Shown here one piece after another: positions 61,014 through 64,000 of a stretch of 64,000 bases of DNA. The DNA is from Pseudanabaena galeata CCNP1313. Lineage in GTDB: Bacteria; Cyanobacteriota; Cyanobacteriia; Pseudanabaenales; Pseudanabaenaceae. The stretch's first letter is position 1, and each line of letters opens with the position of its first letter. The stretch covers positions 4,330,501-4,394,500 of the forward strand of contig NZ_CP112874.1 in assembly GCF_029910235.1 (NCBI RefSeq), read 5' to 3'. The notes below the pieces were generated by a model. The model saw nothing but the letters and a program-made list of their open reading frames with translations, made no database searches and was not told the DNA's origin. The position numbers were made by a program, and so were the translations under genes.

Positions 61014-62026
61014 CATCAACAATAAATGCCCAAGAACGTAAGCCCAAAATTTTGCATCTACTCAGCGATCGCAATGTGGGCGGTATCAAAAGTACCAGTG
61101 GTAGCCTCACTAATTCGCGTCTCAAAGAAAAATTTGAGTTTCTCTTTCTCTCCGAAAGTGAAGCCCTCAACAATTTATCGACAATTAAACCTGATGTGGT
61201 GATTTGGCATGATCCCTGTTCTTGGCGATCGCTATGGCGATTATTAAAACTCAGGTTCGCGACCAAATTACTCATTCATGAGCATCACTATTCTGAAAGC
61301 TTTGAACAGTGGAAAGTGCGATCGCCTTGGCGGTTTCATTTAATGCTGCGTTTTGCCTATGGACTAGCCCATAAAGTTGTCGCAATTTCCCAAGGACAGA
61401 GAAAATGGATGCGATCGCATCGCCTTGTAAATCCAAGGAAACTTAGCACTATTCAGCAATGTCGAACTTTAGATGAATTTCTGACCTTACCTCTTAAATC
61501 CATTGACACAACTCTGATATTAGGAGCCTATGGTCGATTTGATCAGCAAAAGGGATTTGACACCTTACTGAGAGCAATGCAAAAAGTCCAAAATCCTCAA
61601 ATCCAATTGCTAGTAGGTGGCTATGGAGAGCAGGAAGAATTGTTGAAATCCTTAGCTGGTGATGATCCACGTATTCATTTTCTGGGTTCTATTTCTGATG
61701 TGCCATCTTTTCTCGCAAAATGCGATGCAATCATCATTCCTTCTAATTGGGAACCTTGGGGCAATGTCTGCTTAGAATCTAAAGCCGCAGCCAAAGCGGT
61801 AATTGTCTCGAAAGTAGATGGATTAACGGAACAGGTAAATGATTGCGGCGTACTAGTTCCTGCTAATAATCCTGATGCTCTAGCCGCAGCGATCGATCAA
61901 GTTTGTGAGATGCCGCGATCGCAACTGGAATCATGGGGCTTACAAGGTCGCATGGATGTGCAGAATTCTTGGGAAGAATATATGACGGCATGGGAGGCGC
62001 TGCTATCAGATCTATGCAAAAACTAA
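61010..62026 (+). CDS. GT4-type glycosyltransferase
   Basis: 338 residues of the GT-B fold. The C-terminal half has LGAYGRFDQQKGFDTLLRAM, PSNWEPWGNVCLESKAAA with the conserved E-x7-E nucleotide-sugar motif. The N-terminal half (LLSDRNVGGIKSTSGSL) is the acceptor domain. It would transfer a sugar from an NDP-donor to the growing lipid-linked repeat unit; the sugar is unknown. Its 3' end overlaps the flippase start. Confidence 0.88.
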   Translation: MTSTINAQERKPKILHLLSDRNVGGIKSTSGSLTNSRLKEKFEFLFLSESEALNNLSTIKPDVVIWHDPCSWRSLWRLLKLRFATKLLIHEHHYSESFEQWKVRSPWRFHLMLRFAYGLAHKVVAISQGQRKWMRSHRLVNPRKLSTIQQCRTLDEFLTLPLKSIDTTLILGAYGRFDQQKGFDTLLRAMQKVQNPQIQLLVGGYGEQEELLKSLAGDDPRIHFLGSISDVPSFLAKCDAIIIPSNWEPWGNVCLESKAAAKAVIVSKVDGLTEQVNDCGVLVPANNPDALAAAIDQVCEMPRSQLESWGLQGRMDVQNSWEEYMTAWEALLSDLCKN

Positions 62027-63294
62027 TTCAGTCAGTAATTGGCTTCATTCAGAAAAAACTAGCGAATCGCTTTGCCCGTAATATTGGCTGGTTAGGCTTA
62101 TCAGAAATTCTTATCCGCATCTCGCGATTGGCTGCTACGGTGGTCTTAGCACGATGGCTGTCGGAATATGACTATGGTTTAGCGGCGCTAGTGCTAACTA
62201 CCAATGAGTTTGTGAATGTGTTCACGCGCAATGGCATTTTCGATAAGCTAATCCAAGCCCAAGAAGAAGACATTGAAGAGCTATCCCAAACAGCCTATTA
62301 CATTAATTGGTTTATTTGCGGTGGCTTATTTCTCATTCAATGTCTGATTGCTTTGCCGATGTCATGGATTTATAAGGACAGCCAAGTAATTTTACCGATC
62401 TGTGCGATGGGCTTGGTTTATCTGATGCTACCGATGGGACTAATCCAAGCGGCGCGATCGCAGCGTGAAAACCGCCTCCATGTCTCGGCTTTAGCCAATG
62501 CTTTACAGATTTCCACCGACAACATTTTGACGATGATTCTGGCTTGGCAAGGCTTTGGAATGTGGGCGATCGTCTTGCCAAAAGTAATCGTTGCCCCAAT
62601 TTGGGTAATCGTCCATCGCTCCAATAATCCTTGGCGATCAACCAAATCCTTTACGCTCCATCGTTGGCAAGAGATTATCCATTTTGGGCGCAGTATTCTT
62701 GGTATCCAAATGCTGGCAACCCTCCGCAATAATCTCGATTATTTAATCGCAGGGCATTTCTTAGGGATTAAAGCCCTTGGTTTATATTACTTTGCCTTCA
62801 ATGCAGGGCTAGGGATTAGCCTCAGTTTCATTACCGCCGTTGATGCGGCGCTCTATCCGCACCTATGCGAAGCCAGAAGTGACCCTGCACAATTTCGCGA
62901 TCGCTATCTCCAGAGTTTCCAATCCATCACCAAAGTAATTATTCCCATTGTCTTAGCACAGGTATTACTTGCACCGATTTATGTTCCTTTAGTATTTGGA
63001 CAGAAATGGATTCCCGCAATTCCCATATTGATTCTCATTTGTCTATCGGCAATCCCGCGCCCCTATGCAAATGCAGCATCCAAAGCACTTTGGGCTTTGG
63101 ACAAACCAAGTTGGGATTTGATTTGGAATGTGCTGTTTACAATCATTTTTGCGATCGCGATTTGTATAGGTACAATCTGGCAAATCACAGGTGTAGCGGC
63201 ATCGGTGATGCTTATTCATTGGGGGGCTATTCCCATATTTGTAATGTGGGTGAAGAAATACATCACCAAGCCTAATCTTCAGGAACAAACCTAA
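62014..63294 (+). CDS. Wzx-like oligosaccharide flippase
   Basis: 426 residues from ATG 62014 (MQKLIQSVIGFIQKK); the frame is open to 61933 inside the previous gene. About 12 helices of the PST/MATE-like polysaccharide transporter family: RNIGWLGLSEILIRISRLAA at the start and LRNNLDYLIAGHFLGIKALG in the middle. It moves lipid-linked repeat units to the periplasmic face for the Wzy protein. The 13-bp overlap with the GT4 gene indicates the same transcript. Confidence 0.88.
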   Translation: MQKLIQSVIGFIQKKLANRFARNIGWLGLSEILIRISRLAATVVLARWLSEYDYGLAALVLTTNEFVNVFTRNGIFDKLIQAQEEDIEELSQTAYYINWFICGGLFLIQCLIALPMSWIYKDSQVILPICAMGLVYLMLPMGLIQAARSQRENRLHVSALANALQISTDNILTMILAWQGFGMWAIVLPKVIVAPIWVIVHRSNNPWRSTKSFTLHRWQEIIHFGRSILGIQMLATLRNNLDYLIAGHFLGIKALGLYYFAFNAGLGISLSFITAVDAALYPHLCEARSDPAQFRDRYLQSFQSITKVIIPIVLAQVLLAPIYVPLVFGQKWIPAIPILILICLSAIPRPYANAASKALWALDKPSWDLIWNVLFTIIFAIAICIGTIWQITGVAASVMLIHWGAIPIFVMWVKKYITKPNLQEQT

Positions 63295-63295
63295 T

Positions 63296-63344
63296 TTAAT
63301 TTGTGATTTGTGTCGCACTTTGCGCGGAACAAATCACAAATTAA
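63296..63344. repeat. Hairpin between the flippase and GT2 genes
   Basis: TTAATTTGTGATTTGT and ACAAATCACAAATTAA enclose a 17-nt loop. It may be an internal transcript stabiliser or an attenuator. Confidence 0.6.
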
Positions 63345-63368
63345 GTAATTAATTATCGGTAATAAATC

Positions 63369-64000
63369 ATGGTCAAAGTATCAGTAATCGTCCCAGTTTA
63401 TAATGTTGAGCGTTTTATCGAAGAAACAGTTACATCAGTCTTAGCTCAAACATTTCATGATTTTGAATTAATCATTGTTGACGATCAATCACCCGATCGC
63501 AGTATCGAGATTTGTGAGCAGTTCAACGATCCGCGCATACGGATTGTCCATCAAAAAAATCGGGGTTTAGCAGGGGCAAGAAATACAGGAATTCGTCATG
63601 CTCAAGGCGAATATATTGCCCTGTTAGACAGCGATGATCTCTGGAGTCCTGAAAAACTGGAGAAGCATATTCATCATTTAGACTCCAACCCCAAAGTTGG
63701 TATTAGCTTCAGCCGTTCCGCCTTTATTGATGAAGACAGTAATTCTCTCGGCACATACCAAATGCCCAAGCTGACAGATATTGACGCACCACATTTACTC
63801 TGTCGTAATCCCATTGGCAACGGTTCCGCCCCTGTAATTCGTCGTGAAGCCCTTGAAGGCATTAAGTTTCAAGACAATCTTTATGGTGAAGTTGAAGACT
63901 TCTATTTTGATGATCAATTCCGTCAATCAGAAGATATTGAATGCTGGATTAGAATCGCCATTCAAACCAATTGGCAAATTGAAGGTATTCCCGAACCGCT
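63369..64000 (+). CDS. GT2-family glycosyltransferase (3' end outside window)
   Basis: The 210 visible codons show an A-type GT2 fold: VSVIVPVYNVERFIEETVTS at the start, IIVDDQSPD, and LLDSDDLW (the DxD-like metal/nucleotide motif). The start ATG 63369 follows the hairpin. It is likely a further sugar-adding enzyme of the polysaccharide operon; the C-terminus and possible extra domains lie beyond the window. Confidence 0.88.
   Translation, partial: MVKVSVIVPVYNVERFIEETVTSVLAQTFHDFELIIVDDQSPDRSIEICEQFNDPRIRIVHQKNRGLAGARNTGIRHAQGEYIALLDSDDLWSPEKLEKHIHHLDSNPKVGISFSRSAFIDEDSNSLGTYQMPKLTDIDAPHLLCRNPIGNGSAPVIRREALEGIKFQDNLYGEVEDFYFDDQFRQSEDIECWIRIAIQTNWQIEGIPEP

Overview
The window is chromosomal DNA of a filamentous-type cyanobacterium, most likely Pseudanabaena or a close relative. 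The evidence is the very frequent HIP1 octamer (GCGATCGC), a cyanobacterial gene set (cyanophycin synthetase, cytochrome c6, ClpR/ClpP3, ZipN/Ftn2, MenC, DesC, DUF2499/DUF3593) and many intergenic palindromes. No rRNA or tRNA gene was recognised.

Layout. 0-3 kb: end of rpsI, a small exported protein, a lone IS200/IS605-type tnpB insertion and an HPt protein. 3-10 kb: ArsA-like ATPase, the GDP-L-fucose pair (gmd, fcl), holB with two small paralogues, and hisS. 10-17 kb: a TauE/haem-domain membrane protein, sodC and petJ, then clpR-clpP3 and menC. 17.6-19.9 kb: a HIP1-free three-gene operon (TIGR04255-like protein, HTH protein, unknown protein) lying between the DUF3593 and DUF2499 genes. 20-34 kb: housekeeping genes (fructokinase, cphA, GNATs, nitrilase, phoU, desC with a divergent TetR-recombinase fusion, zipN, recA). 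34-44 kb: NYN nuclease, a two-gene STAND/WD40 module and dnaK. 44-48 kb: pentapeptide protein, GspE/PilB-like ATPase, GST-like protein. 48-54.3 kb: a toxin-antitoxin island (broken RelE pair, HEPN protein, RelE, HicAB, MazEF, Phd-ParE, MNT-HEPN, second HicAB) whose loci are separated by clusters of a ~54-nt HIP1-rich repeat. 54.9-64 kb: an exopolysaccharide operon (four-domain initiating transferase, Wza-like export, Wzz-like, Wzy-like, GT4, Wzx-like flippase, GT2).

How genes work together. gmd and fcl could supply GDP-fucose to the polysaccharide operon. The TetR fusion and desC share an intergenic region with two copies of a palindromic operator. clpR and clpP3 form the mixed Clp core. The 17.6-19.9, 35-41 and 48-54 kb segments look like accessory or defence DNA. 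Superimposed on everything are several families of short palindromic elements sitting exactly at gene 3' ends. Several supply the stop codon, or the last codons, of the neighbouring gene.

Most interesting leads: the repeat-bounded TA array, the TIGR04255/HTH/unknown operon, the STAND-WD40 pair, the TetR-tyrosine-recombinase fusion with its twin operators, the Alg13-Alg14-STAS-sugar transferase fusion, and the hairpin families with a fixed loop and variable arms. All assignments come from reading the sequence; no database search was run.
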